This document shows, piece by piece, positions 36,268 through 44,587 of a stretch of DNA of 44,587 nucleotides (the first letter of the stretch is position 1; the number at the start of each line of letters is the position of its first letter). This DNA comes from an uncultured Clostridia bacterium (GTDB taxonomy: Bacteria > Bacillota > Clostridia > Christensenellales > Borkfalkiaceae): NCBI GenBank assembly GCA_947245485.1, contig CAMXOH010000004.1, positions 1-44,587 on the forward strand, read 5' to 3'. A program made the position numbers and the translations under genes. Under the pieces are notes generated by a model. That model was not told the DNA's origin, made no database searches, and saw only the letters and a program-made list of their open reading frames with translations.

Positions 36268-39200
36268 TTAAGCGGCAGGCGAAAGCGTCGCAAAATATAG
36301 GGTTGCGGGGTTGTTCTTTTCGATTGCATAAGTTCCCGCTTCGAGTTCCACGGTTATTACGTTGTCTCCGCCCTCGGGCGCGCTCGTGTAATTGACGCCC
36401 CCTATCTTCACTTTTTTGCCCGCGTCTTTGAGATATAGCTTTAAAACCATTTTGGTTTGTATTGTAAACTCTATTTTTGTTCCGTCTTCGAGTTTAAGTC
36501 CCGAAGCAAGCTGTCCGCCGTACGCGTTTACAACTTTCGCAGAGCCGTCCTGATTTTGCTTTGTACCCGTGCTCACGAAAACTTCGTTCGAAGGCGTACC
36601 GCCGAGGAAAGTGCAGGTTATATTGTTTTTCTTGATTTCTTCGTATACATGCATAAGTTCCGCGTACTTAGCATTTTCTTCCTCTGAAAGCGCGGCTTTC
36701 TGCTCCCCGTCCAAACCGTTGTAAAGTCCTTGAAGCGCTGCGCCGTCCGTCAAAGTCACGTTCTCAGCCGTAACCGCGCCGAGCGCGTCCTTAAACTCAA
36801 ACAATTTTTCGTACCGGGCGAGTTTTTCAAGCGCGCTTTCAAGTTTTTCCACGTAGGAACGTTCTATTTCCGCCCTGCGTTCTTCGCCGAAATTTTCGTA
36901 CGTTTCATACGCCGCCGAATAATCCCGTTTCGCTTTTTCTATCGCCGCCCTGTCCGAAACGCCGAGCGTCGAAACGTCGACGAGCGCGTCCACGGTATTT
37001 TTGAAGTTTGTTACGGCAAACGCCGCATAAGCGTTCTCCGCGGCGAACAGAACTTCAACGTTTGTTACCATTGCTTTCTGTTCGGCTGAGAGCGAATTGT
37101 ATGCTTTTTGCGCCGCCGTGATTTTGTCGCCCGACTCCTGCGTTATTTCGCCGAGCGCGTCAATCAGTGCGATAACCGCGTCCGCCTTTAATTTATCGAG
37201 CGTATTTACTGCTGTTTCGAGTTTTGCTTTGAGCGCGGCGTCGAAATTCGCCCTCTCGCTTTCAAGTAATCCGCTGTACGCCGTCTGCGCCTCATGAATA
37301 AGCGCCTCGCTTTCGACGGTAACGTTTTCGGGAATTGCGCTGATGGCGTCTATTGCCGCCTGAACGCGGAGCGCGGAAGATTCCGCAGTAGACGCAAACG
37401 AAAGCGCGGAAATTATAGACTCTTTATCTTTCTGCCCCGAAGCTATAAAGTAAGTGCCCGCGGGCAGTTCCGCAACGAAAGTGCCAGTAAACTTCGACGC
37501 CCACACTTTGCCGTCCGCGCCTACGAATTCGGGCGCGCCGTCTCCGCTTGCGGAAGTCGTAGTCACCGTGACAACCGCTCCGCCCGCAGGAACCGTAAAG
37601 GTGATTATTTGTCCCTTGCCCTTTACCGTTCCGCCCGAAGCGCCCGTAAGTCCCCTGAAAAGCACGCCGTTCACTTCGGTATCGTCTTTGGCGGCAGGAA
37701 GATTAATAACAGTTTCCCCCGACTCGGCAAGCTGAATCGCCTTAGATGGAACGTACTTGTTAAAAGCAATCTCTTCGGCGGATTTGCCGAAGCCGTTCAC
37801 GCCAGCGTTTTGCATAACCTTGACTCTCGCCGTTAGCGCGTCGTCAAGCTCGCAGTCGCTCTTTTGGTTTACTTTGTCATAGTAGAACAATGCAGGGTCC
37901 GTATCGAACTTACTGTAATCGATATTCTCCGCAATAAACTTGCAGGAGTTTGCAACCGTTTCGGTTCTGCTGTTCACATGCGTAGACGCGTCGCCGTTGA
38001 AACAAGCGTAATAAACGTTATTCCAGGACTTAGCCGCACTGCCGCCGCCCTCGCCGCCGTCCTCGACAACCGATTTACAGCCGTCGTAATAGTTGGCTTC
38101 CATAAAGATATAGGTTGCCGCCCTCATAGAAGTAACGTAGCTTAAAGCGGGTTTCGGCGTCGCCGACATATCGCCCGAAATGTAGTTATTGTAGAAATGA
38201 ATGTTTGCGCGCCTTGCAAGCGGCTGACGCGCGCCGCAGTTATTCCACCAGTTGTGGTGCATAGTCACGTCGTACGTAACGGAGCTCTTCGAAGAACCTA
38301 CAAGATTCGTCTTGTGACAGTCGGCGAAATAATTGTAAGACAGCGTATAATATCTTCCGCGTTTGAAATCGCAACTTCCGTCGCCCTCCGCCTTATCGCT
38401 TTCGGCGGGGTCTTTACAATACCCGGGTTTGAATACGTTGTTATGTATCCAGCACCTCTGTACGGGCGAAACGAGAGGAGAAGACGGGTCTGCGTCGCCC
38501 GAAGTTATGCTTCCCGTATTAGGGTCTACCTTCGAACCCTGCGTGCCCTCCATACCTATTGCGTCCTCGGGATAATGTTCGAACGTTATATTTCTCACCT
38601 CGAAACCTTTGCCCGCTTCGTAATTTGTTTTATGGAGATTGTCGTTGGAAACGAAATGCACGCCCCAACCGTACATACCCGCGCTTTCGCCTATGCCCTC
38701 GATAGTGAGATTTTTAGCGTTAGTTATGCGCGCCATTCTGCCGTTATCGCCGACAGAACCGCCGTTTTCGGTAGAGTTGTATGCGGTAAGTCCCTCGATA
38801 AGACTCTTGCCCGCGTCCTCTTTTGCGGGCGAAACTTCCGCGTTAACGTTGTCGAGAATACGCACCGCAACCGCGCCGTAAGTAAAACTGAGTTTCTGAA
38901 TGCCGTAATTTTCTCTTGCCGCGTTGTTCTCGTATCCCCTGTTGTTGAGGATATAGCCTATTCCCTTATGCCCGTTCCAAAGATATTGCGAAATATCTTC
39001 CTTTACCAAACCGTTTTCGGTATTCTTGTAAACGTAATCCGAAATATCGTTCTTGTTCGCGTCCGTAACGTATATGACGAGCGCGCCGTCTTTCAACGAA
39101 CCGTCGTCGTTATACGCGCCCACTCCGTCCGAATAATTGAAATGCGCATAACCCGAACGGTCATAGGCGGCTACCGAAATGTTCTTTACGAGCATATCCG

Positions 39201-40002
39201 AATTGCCGTTTGTTATTTTAAGTTCGTAAATTCCTTCGTTAAGTCCTACCGCGTCTACGCGGGCAACGCCGCCGTTAAAACGTATGAGATTTTCGTCAAG
39301 CTCCAACCACTTGGTTGAGCCGCTCTCGCGATAGTACGCTTTGACGCCTTTAATGCCGTCCGCTTTCCATTCGGCGTAAAGGCTTTCGGAATAACCGCCC
39401 GCCGCCGAAATATTCTCGGGCAACTCAATCGGCTTTTCTTCCGTAACCCGCGTTTTACAGACTGAACATACGCCCTTTGAGTCTACGTTGTGCGCCGCCA
39501 TTTCCGAAACGATTTGATGCCCGCATTCGGCAGACTTCCAATGGTTTAACTTGTCGCTTGACCACTCGTGCGAAAATATATGTCTGTGATTTCCCTCGGG
39601 GCGGACGAAACCGCAGAAACAAAGTCCGTCGGAATCGTATTCATGCCTTGCTATATCCGTAACCACGTCGTGTCCGCAAACTGCGGCGTGCCAGTGATTC
39701 AGTCCGTCGTTTACCCAAGCGCTCGTATTGAAACGGTGGGTATGTTCGCCCTGTTTGACGTACCCGCACACCGTGCAGGCATTATCCGCGCCGTACGTAT
39801 GCGGAGCAATGTCCCTTACGATATTATCGCCGCATTCGGAAGAATGCCAATGGTTGACTTCGCCCTTAGACCAAACCTGCGAAAACGTGTGCGTATGCCC
39901 GTCGGCGGCATATGCCGTACCGGCGTATCCGCCCGCAACCCCGCCGAAAGCCGAAACGGCTATAACGGCGGCGGAGATTGCGGCGGCAAATGTTTTTTTC
40001 AT
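36268..40002 (-). CDS. Secreted multidomain pectate lyase, polysaccharide lyase family 1
   Basis: A 1244-residue secreted enzyme expected to cleave polygalacturonate by calcium-dependent beta-elimination. Residues 1-32 are the signal peptide (cleavage after AYA). Residues 36-183 hold three copies of a His/Cys/Trp module (W...NHWHSAECG...H...C-x-x-C). Residues 200-280 are a fibronectin-like segment. Residues about 280-760 are the PL1 parallel beta-helix. Its marks are DAIGMEG, DGSCDFKRG (Asp541 and Asp545 as likely calcium ligands), HKTNLVGSS (Lys564), and HHNWWNNCGARQPLARR (Arg592 likely catalytic, Arg597). The assignments follow the known PelC pattern. About 790-870 is a small beta domain, 875-1125 FIVAR-like helical bundles, 1128-1244 a carbohydrate-binding-like beta domain. 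There is no membrane anchor. AAGGGG precedes the ATG. It lies 58 bp after the lipoprotein gene with no terminator between, so the two share an operon. Confidence 0.93.
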   Translation of the reverse strand: MKKTFAAAISAAVIAVSAFGGVAGGYAGTAYAADGHTHTFSQVWSKGEVNHWHSSECGDNIVRDIAPHTYGADNACTVCGYVKQGEHTHRFNTSAWVNDGLNHWHAAVCGHDVVTDIARHEYDSDGLCFCGFVRPEGNHRHIFSHEWSSDKLNHWKSAECGHQIVSEMAAHNVDSKGVCSVCKTRVTEEKPIELPENISAAGGYSESLYAEWKADGIKGVKAYYRESGSTKWLELDENLIRFNGGVARVDAVGLNEGIYELKITNGNSDMLVKNISVAAYDRSGYAHFNYSDGVGAYNDDGSLKDGALVIYVTDANKNDISDYVYKNTENGLVKEDISQYLWNGHKGIGYILNNRGYENNAARENYGIQKLSFTYGAVAVRILDNVNAEVSPAKEDAGKSLIEGLTAYNSTENGGSVGDNGRMARITNAKNLTIEGIGESAGMYGWGVHFVSNDNLHKTNYEAGKGFEVRNITFEHYPEDAIGMEGTQGSKVDPNTGSITSGDADPSSPLVSPVQRCWIHNNVFKPGYCKDPAESDKAEGDGSCDFKRGRYYTLSYNYFADCHKTNLVGSSKSSVTYDVTMHHNWWNNCGARQPLARRANIHFYNNYISGDMSATPKPALSYVTSMRAATYIFMEANYYDGCKSVVEDGGEGGGSAAKSWNNVYYACFNGDASTHVNSRTETVANSCKFIAENIDYSKFDTDPALFYYDKVNQKSDCELDDALTARVKVMQNAGVNGFGKSAEEIAFNKYVPSKAIQLAESGETVINLPAAKDDTEVNGVLFRGLTGASGGTVKGKGQIITFTVPAGGAVVTVTTTSASGDGAPEFVGADGKVWASKFTGTFVAELPAGTYFIASGQKDKESIISALSFASTAESSALRVQAAIDAISAIPENVTVESEALIHEAQTAYSGLLESERANFDAALKAKLETAVNTLDKLKADAVIALIDALGEITQESGDKITAAQKAYNSLSAEQKAMVTNVEVLFAAENAYAAFAVTNFKNTVDALVDVSTLGVSDRAAIEKAKRDYSAAYETYENFGEERRAEIERSYVEKLESALEKLARYEKLFEFKDALGAVTAENVTLTDGAALQGLYNGLDGEQKAALSEEENAKYAELMHVYEEIKKNNITCTFLGGTPSNEVFVSTGTKQNQDGSAKVVNAYGGQLASGLKLEDGTKIEFTIQTKMVLKLYLKDAGKKVKIGGVNYTSAPEGGDNVITVELEAGTYAIEKNNPATLYFATLSPAA

Positions 40003-40060
40003 TAAATTTTCCCCTTATCATCCAAAAAAATCCAATCCGTCAGCATCTTTTTAAAATGCT

Positions 40061-43000
40061 TTAAGGCGTATAAGTTACTTCGATACCGTAAAGATAAACG
40101 GTGTTATCCGTGCACAGATAATATTTTACGCCGCCCGTTAAGGTTACTGTCGCAGTACTTAAAGTTTTGACGACAGTCGCAGTAGCTACCGAACCGCCGA
40201 CAACGGAGGCGTCCGTAATACTGTTTGTAGTTTTCGTCGCAATAAACATACTTCTTCCCGTCGAACCGGAAGCCATTTCAAATTTTACCGTAGCTTCACC
40301 CGAAACGCCCGTCAAATCGATTTCTATGTAGTTGGGCGTGCCGGCAGTCGTAGCCGTCGTTTTACCGCCCAAACTTACGCCGTTGCCTAAGCCTCCTCCG
40401 ACAGATTTGATAGCCGCGCTCCCGTGCCCGATATTCAGGTTAATTATGCCGTTAAAACTCTTTGTTCTGAAATTTTCGGCAGTAAGATTTGCATCAATAT
40501 TTGTGCTGTTGAAACCTATTGTAACCTCGTTAGGCAAATCTTCGAACTCAACTATCGCAACCGTTACTTCCTCGTTCAATGCGTCCTCGAACGGGAAAGC
40601 AGTCGCGCCGTCGTCCATATAGTAGCATTTTACACGCTTGCCTTCGGGTATTTTACCATTGTCTTTAAGCGTCTTTGTCAACTGTTCGGCAGTGACCGTG
40701 CCGCCCTTCAAAATTTGCCCGACTGTTGTAAGCAAATTACCTCCCATATCGTTTATTTCCAACGAAACGTATTCGATTGAAGATGAATCGATAGTGAAAC
40801 CGACAATCAAATTCTTTGTTGCTATAACATTGTTTTTACTGTCTACGATATAGTCGTATTTATATTCGAACGAATATGCTATTTTACCTTCCTGCGTTTC
40901 ACTGTCAACGGAATATCTTTCGTCGCCAAGAACGGGAAGCGTAACCGTGAGCGCGTCGTGCGCCGCATTCGTACGGCAAACAAGATTTACCGAACCTTCA
41001 TCCGACGCGGTGGGAAGAGTTAAACTTTCACCGTCGGTAACGTAGTCGTGTCCCACGGGAAGAGTTACGGTAGAGCTTGCGGTAATGATATTCGCACCGT
41101 CTGCGGTAGACGAATATCTGCCGTAGTTAGAGTAATAACATTCGATATTGCCCGCAGTAACGCAACCTGCCGCAGTAGCTTCCGTTTTTTCGAAAGTTTC
41201 TTCGAACTCGTTGTAAATTATTGCAAGATAGAATACGTTCGCGCTCTTGTCGCCGTTTATAAGATAAGTACCCTTATCGGCTTCGAACAGTACAACGCCC
41301 ATTTTCGATACGGTGTTATTACTTGTTCCCGTTTCGTTTTTGCCTATTATCACGCCGCCGCACCCGAGAGGTTTCGAATCGATTACCGTCTTTTTATCCG
41401 TATTCATCAGACGCATAGTAACTTCTACGCCGTCCGTTCCGCTGTATGCGTAAACGAGAATTTTAGCCTTAGCCGCCAATTCAACCTGCAAGAACTTACT
41501 GCCCGAACTGTTAAGTTTCAAACGGTTCGTCGCGTTTACCGTCTGTCCGTTGAATACGAACGATTTGGAGTTGTTTTCGACAGTCAGCGCGCCAACGGCT
41601 TTAACGCCGTCCGCAATAACCGCGCCGTCGCTGAGCGTTCCTACCGCTACCTTGCTCATATCCAATACTAAGTCGTCATAGTGTAATTCGCGGAATTTGG
41701 CTGTCAACGTTAAATCAGCCGTAACCGCTTCGTTTTCGAAATCGTAAGCTAAATCCGCGTTTTCAGCGAACCAACCGAGGAATTCGTATCCGTCGAGCGA
41801 GGGAGCCGCGGGCGCGTTCATATATGCGCCGTCGCGCACCGTCTGAACGGCGGGAACGGTAATTTCGTACTCGCCCTTAGAGAAAGTAACTTTATGCAAT
41901 TTAGTCCATACAGCCGTATAAGTCGTATCAGCCGTGATTACCGTATCTTCCGTAAGTTTATCTTCGCCGTCGTACCAACCGTCGAAAGCGTAACCGTCCC
42001 TCGTAACTGCGGGGATATTTTCAATAGTCGTTCCGTCCTCGACTCTTAACGGCTCTACTTCGATTTCGCCCTCGGATTCAAACGTTACGTTCCAGAATAC
42101 CAAGGAGTCGGAAATCCATTTGGCGGTATAAGTTACGTCTTCCGTGACTAACGTATCCTCGGTAAGTTTCACGCTTCCGTTATACCATCCGTCGAAAATG
42201 TAACCCTCTTTTGCGGGTACTGCGGGTAAAGTTAAGGTAGAACCGTATTTCGCCTTGACGGGTTCTGCTTCGGGAGTTCCGCCCGCCACGTCGAACGTTA
42301 CCGTATATTCGTTAATCTGCCATTTAGCCGTAAAGGTTACGTCCGCGGTGATTACCGTATCTTCCGTAAGTTGTTCTTCGCCGTTGAACCAACCGAGAAG
42401 CGTGTGTCCCGTTTTGTTCAGCGCGTTGAGTTTTGCAATGACTGCGGCGCTTATTTTTCCGTTTTCTATAACGTCTTCCGACTCGATTTCCTCTTCGCCG
42501 TTTACAAAAGTTACCCTGTAAACCACTTCGTCGGGATTCGTCAGCGTCCACTGCGCGGTAAGCGTAATATCAGCCGTTACGGGAGTTTCGAAATTATATT
42601 CCGCTCCGTCCGCATCAACCCATTTGACGAACGTATAGTGTTCGCGCGCGGGGTCTGCGGGTTTAACGGCTTTTCCGCCCTCGGCTATAAGCTGCGCCTG
42701 CATTTCGGGATTTTCGAATTCGCCGCCGTCCAAATCGAACGTTACGGTATATTTATTGACTTCGGGCGCGGGTTCTTTCCACTTCGCCGTAAGGGTTATA
42801 TCGGAGGTTATAACGGTATGTTCGAAATCGAAAGGAGAAGTCGCTCCGTCCGCATACCAACCGTCGAACAGCTTACCGTCAAGCACGGGGTCTGCGGGTT
42901 CCACTGCTTTTCCGCCCGCCATTACTTCCTGTGCGGGAACTTTGCTTGCGCCCTCGCCCGTAACGAAAGTAACTTCGTACTTCGTCACCTGTTCGGGGTC

Positions 43001-44275
43001 TGCAACCCATTTAGCCGTAAGGGTTATATCTCCCGTAACTGTTTCCGTTTCGAAATTATATACCGTTCCGTCGGGTTTAAGCCAACTTTCGAGTCTGTGT
43101 CCGTTCTTTACGGGGTTGTCGGGTCTGACTGCTTTGCCGTTCTTTTTGACGAGTTGCGAAGCAAGTTTGCCGTCCGTCCAAATCGCGCCTGCGCCCGCAT
43201 TGAAAGTTACGGTGTATTCCACGGTAGGGTCTACGGGTTCGGAAGGATTCTTTTCATACGCGAACACGCCGCCGACTCTGATAGTCTGTACGGACGCTTT
43301 TATGGAATAATTACCCGCTTCGAGCGTCTTTTCCACAAATGTATAGTCGTCATCGTACATAGACGCGTCGCCGCCGACTCCCACTTTGAGCGTCTCTTTT
43401 TCCGTTCCGCCTTTCTTGAATACATAGGTATAAACGGGTTCCGCTATACCCTCTTTATATATGCTTATAGTTCCTATTTGTCCCTCTTGGACGATTGAGC
43501 TGTTCGCACCGCTCTTCGCTATAAAACTGACAGCGTTCTGTTCGCCCGTGAGAGAGAACGAAATTGTCTTTTCTTTTTGCAGACTTATATTTCCCTTTTC
43601 GAGTTTAAGTCCGTTCTGTTCGTTTTCGAAGTAAACGCCCTTTTCATACGTAAACTTGCCGACGGTTATGTTTGCCGTGGTCTTGTTTGCGCTCGAATTG
43701 AAAGCCGAAACCGAGCTGTCGGTAAAGTCAGCCTGCGTCTTTTTCCACTCGGAGGGAACAACTTCACCGCCCTCTTCCTTATAACCGCAGACAGAGCATG
43801 CGCCGTCCGTTCCGCTCGCATCGTGCGCCGCCGCTTCGTGTTTTTCCGTAGGCGCAGGGCAAGCCGAATCCGTACACAGTTTATAGTGCTGTTCGGGGTC
43901 GGTATTCACCCAGTTGCCTAGCGTATGGGTATGCTCGGGAGTTACGGGAACTTTTACCCACTTTGCATATAAAGTAAGGTTGCCCGTGACTGCCTTTCCG
44001 AAATCATATTCATTGCCGTCTGTACAGCCTTCGTCCGTGTACCATGACGAGAAAGTATAACCGTTATAGACGGGGTTCTCCGGTTTTGTTGCTGTTTTGC
44101 CGCTTTCAATCTGCTGTGCGGCAACGGCGCTGCCTTCGCCCGTAACGAACGTTACCGTATAATAGACAGTCTCAGGCTGCTTGTTCTTTTTACAAGCGGC
44201 AGAGAAAACCGATACGGACAACGCTACAATCGTTAAAAAAACGAACAGCAGTCTTGCCAGTTTGTTTTTGCTCAT
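40061..44275 (-). CDS. InlB-repeat lipoprotein with carbohydrate-binding-like domains
   Basis: A 1404-residue protein. Residues 1-27 are a lipoprotein signal peptide with a lipobox-like FSAAC (Cys28 would be lipidated and held in the membrane's outer face). There is one InlB/Listeria-Bacteroides repeat (YTVTFVTGEG...LYAKW), a Cys/His segment (HTHTLGNWV...ACSVCGY), and a jelly-roll-like domain at about 170-345. Seven further InlB repeats follow, each GY-F-GWY...VT-D-T-TAKW, then a long beta-rich region. The last 150 residues (NEVTIGFNSTNIDANL to YLYGIEVTYTP) look like a carbohydrate-binding domain. A longer frame begins at 44371, but GGAGGG five bases before the ATG at 44275, followed directly by the signal peptide, decides the start; the extra 32 residues would overlap the promoter. 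Together with the downstream pectate lyase it probably binds plant cell wall material; this is inference. Confidence 0.9.
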   Translation of the reverse strand: MSKNKLARLLFVFLTIVALSVSVFSAACKKNKQPETVYYTVTFVTGEGSAVAAQQIESGKTATKPENPVYNGYTFSSWYTDEGCTDGNEYDFGKAVTGNLTLYAKWVKVPVTPEHTHTLGNWVNTDPEQHYKLCTDSACPAPTEKHEAAAHDASGTDGACSVCGYKEEGGEVVPSEWKKTQADFTDSSVSAFNSSANKTTANITVGKFTYEKGVYFENEQNGLKLEKGNISLQKEKTISFSLTGEQNAVSFIAKSGANSSIVQEGQIGTISIYKEGIAEPVYTYVFKKGGTEKETLKVGVGGDASMYDDDYTFVEKTLEAGNYSIKASVQTIRVGGVFAYEKNPSEPVDPTVEYTVTFNAGAGAIWTDGKLASQLVKKNGKAVRPDNPVKNGHRLESWLKPDGTVYNFETETVTGDITLTAKWVADPEQVTKYEVTFVTGEGASKVPAQEVMAGGKAVEPADPVLDGKLFDGWYADGATSPFDFEHTVITSDITLTAKWKEPAPEVNKYTVTFDLDGGEFENPEMQAQLIAEGGKAVKPADPAREHYTFVKWVDADGAEYNFETPVTADITLTAQWTLTNPDEVVYRVTFVNGEEEIESEDVIENGKISAAVIAKLNALNKTGHTLLGWFNGEEQLTEDTVITADVTFTAKWQINEYTVTFDVAGGTPEAEPVKAKYGSTLTLPAVPAKEGYIFDGWYNGSVKLTEDTLVTEDVTYTAKWISDSLVFWNVTFESEGEIEVEPLRVEDGTTIENIPAVTRDGYAFDGWYDGEDKLTEDTVITADTTYTAVWTKLHKVTFSKGEYEITVPAVQTVRDGAYMNAPAAPSLDGYEFLGWFAENADLAYDFENEAVTADLTLTAKFRELHYDDLVLDMSKVAVGTLSDGAVIADGVKAVGALTVENNSKSFVFNGQTVNATNRLKLNSSGSKFLQVELAAKAKILVYAYSGTDGVEVTMRLMNTDKKTVIDSKPLGCGGVIIGKNETGTSNNTVSKMGVVLFEADKGTYLINGDKSANVFYLAIIYNEFEETFEKTEATAAGCVTAGNIECYYSNYGRYSSTADGANIITASSTVTLPVGHDYVTDGESLTLPTASDEGSVNLVCRTNAAHDALTVTLPVLGDERYSVDSETQEGKIAYSFEYKYDYIVDSKNNVIATKNLIVGFTIDSSSIEYVSLEINDMGGNLLTTVGQILKGGTVTAEQLTKTLKDNGKIPEGKRVKCYYMDDGATAFPFEDALNEEVTVAIVEFEDLPNEVTIGFNSTNIDANLTAENFRTKSFNGIINLNIGHGSAAIKSVGGGLGNGVSLGGKTTATTAGTPNYIEIDLTGVSGEATVKFEMASGSTGRSMFIATKTTNSITDASVVGGSVATATVVKTLSTATVTLTGGVKYYLCTDNTVYLYGIEVTYTP

Positions 44276-44342
44276 ATTCCCTCCAAAAAAATCTCTTTGA
44301 CGGAAACGCCGTATTAAGTTGTACGAACTATCCAAAAAAAAT

Positions 44343-44355
44343 GACGATTTTCGTC
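44343..44355 (-). promoter_or_regulatory. Small hairpin with T-run at the transcript start
   Basis: GACGA-AAA-TCGTC followed by ATTTTTTTT on the minus strand falls at the expected 5' end of the lipoprotein operon transcript. It resembles a very short attenuator or a 5' protective stem. The stem is only 5 bp. Confidence 0.3.
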
Positions 44356-44361
44356 TTTTAT

Positions 44362-44390
44362 ATAATATCACGCATTCGCGCGAATGTCAA
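44362..44390 (-). promoter_or_regulatory. Sigma-A promoter of the lipoprotein-pectate lyase operon
   Basis: TTGACA (44385-44390 on the minus strand) and TATTAT (44362-44367) with a 17-bp spacer; start near 44355, leader of about 80 bases. The spacer contains the palindrome listed at 44373-44386. Confidence 0.8.
44373..44386. promoter_or_regulatory. Perfect 14-bp palindrome in the promoter spacer (candidate operator)
   Basis: CATTCGCGCGAATG reads the same on both strands. It fills most of the spacer and touches the -35 box of the operon promoter, the usual place for a repressor dimer. It is much more GC-rich than its surroundings. No regulator gene is in the window. Confidence 0.6.
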
Positions 44391-44561
44391 TATGATATTT
44401 ATAAGTAGTTTCAAATTTTGTTAAATATTTACAGCTCGTATTTAATTTTTTGTTAAAATTTAAAAAACCGTTTTTTCGCACCCGAAATCATAACTACGTG
44501 TGCAACACGTAGTATGCACAAACCCTAAAAAAGCACGGTACCGCAAATGCGTTCATTCTTT
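44391..44561. other. AT-rich intergenic stretch with one hairpin
   Basis: No gene is supported. A 9-bp stem ACTACGTGT-GCA-ACACGTAGT lies at 44493-44513 without a following T-run on either strand, so I do not call it a terminator. Confidence 0.4.
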
Positions 44562-44587
44562 CGTCATTGCGAGCGTAGCGCGGCAAT
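44562..44587 (+). repeat. Dispersed CGTCATTGCGAG repeat, cut by the window edge
   Basis: The last 26 bases begin CGTCATTGCGAGCG and end GCGGCAAT. They match the ends of the repeats at 14613-14820 some 30 kb away, again in an intergenic region. The copy continues outside the window. Confidence 0.8.

Noticed and set aside
40042-40060. AGCAT...ATGCT inverted repeat between lipoprotein and pectate lyase genes
   Set aside because: The stem is 5 bp and AT-rich and no T-run follows it directly, so it is not a convincing terminator; the genes are treated as one operon.
44276-44371. Upstream ATG for the InlB-repeat lipoprotein at 44371
   Set aside because: It lies in the promoter, would add 32 charged residues before the signal peptide, and has no ribosome site; GGAGGG precedes the ATG at 44275.
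44493-44513. Hairpin ACTACGTGT-GCA-ACACGTAGT as a terminator of a gene to the right
   Set aside because: No T-run follows on either strand within the expected distance.

Overview
The window is a 44.6 kb stretch in which every gene I can support lies on the minus strand, so it reads right to left. It contains almost only envelope and secreted proteins. There is no housekeeping gene, RNA gene, transposase or CRISPR array. The signals are those of a low-to-mid GC Gram-positive: near-consensus sigma-A promoters (TTGACA/TATAAT with 17-18 bp spacers), AAGGAG/AGGAGG ribosome sites, and U-tract terminators including one with a UUCG loop. The protein families are InlB/Listeria-Bacteroides repeats, BspA-like leucine-rich repeats, MBG/YDG-like beta-sandwich repeats, a DUF6273-like domain and a PL1 pectate lyase. 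Together they suggest an uncultured gut or rumen member of the Bacillota (class Clostridia, perhaps Christensenellales). That placement is inference.

Layout from right to left, in transcription order. (1) 44275-36268: an operon of an InlB-repeat lipoprotein and a secreted multidomain pectate lyase, behind a promoter with a 14-bp perfect palindrome in its spacer, closed by a strong terminator. (2) 36040-32796, pair C: a 789-aa surface protein of six Trp-rich modules with a C-terminal membrane segment, then a 292-aa membrane coiled-coil protein whose ATG overlaps the upstream stop. (3) 32541-26710, pair B: a 1775-aa leucine-rich-repeat surface protein with the same stalk, membrane segment and tail as pair C, then a 166-aa homologue of the pair C partner. 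(4) 26319-14877, pair A: a 2262-aa surface protein ending in a membrane helix and a tail of almost only Tyr/Asp/Glu, then a 1546-aa membrane protein with a very basic juxtamembrane region and over 1 kb-residue-scale helical repeats. (5) 14283 to beyond the left edge: a giant secreted repeat protein (4181 aa to its stop). It is broken by a frameshift in an (AG)5 tract, after which the reading resumes in another frame and stays open for about 594 codons to the window edge.

Units 2-4 share one design: a type I single-pass surface protein of Ig-like modules, with no LPXTG motif, followed by a translationally coupled single-pass membrane protein whose helical or coiled-coil part should face the cytoplasm. 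Pairs B and C are clear paralogues of each other in both members. Pair A has the same topology with different tails. I know of no described system with this architecture and consider it the main discovery candidate. It could be an outside-in or inside-out adhesion/sensing complex linked to a cytoplasmic scaffold. Function is inference; the architecture and coupling are visible in the sequence.
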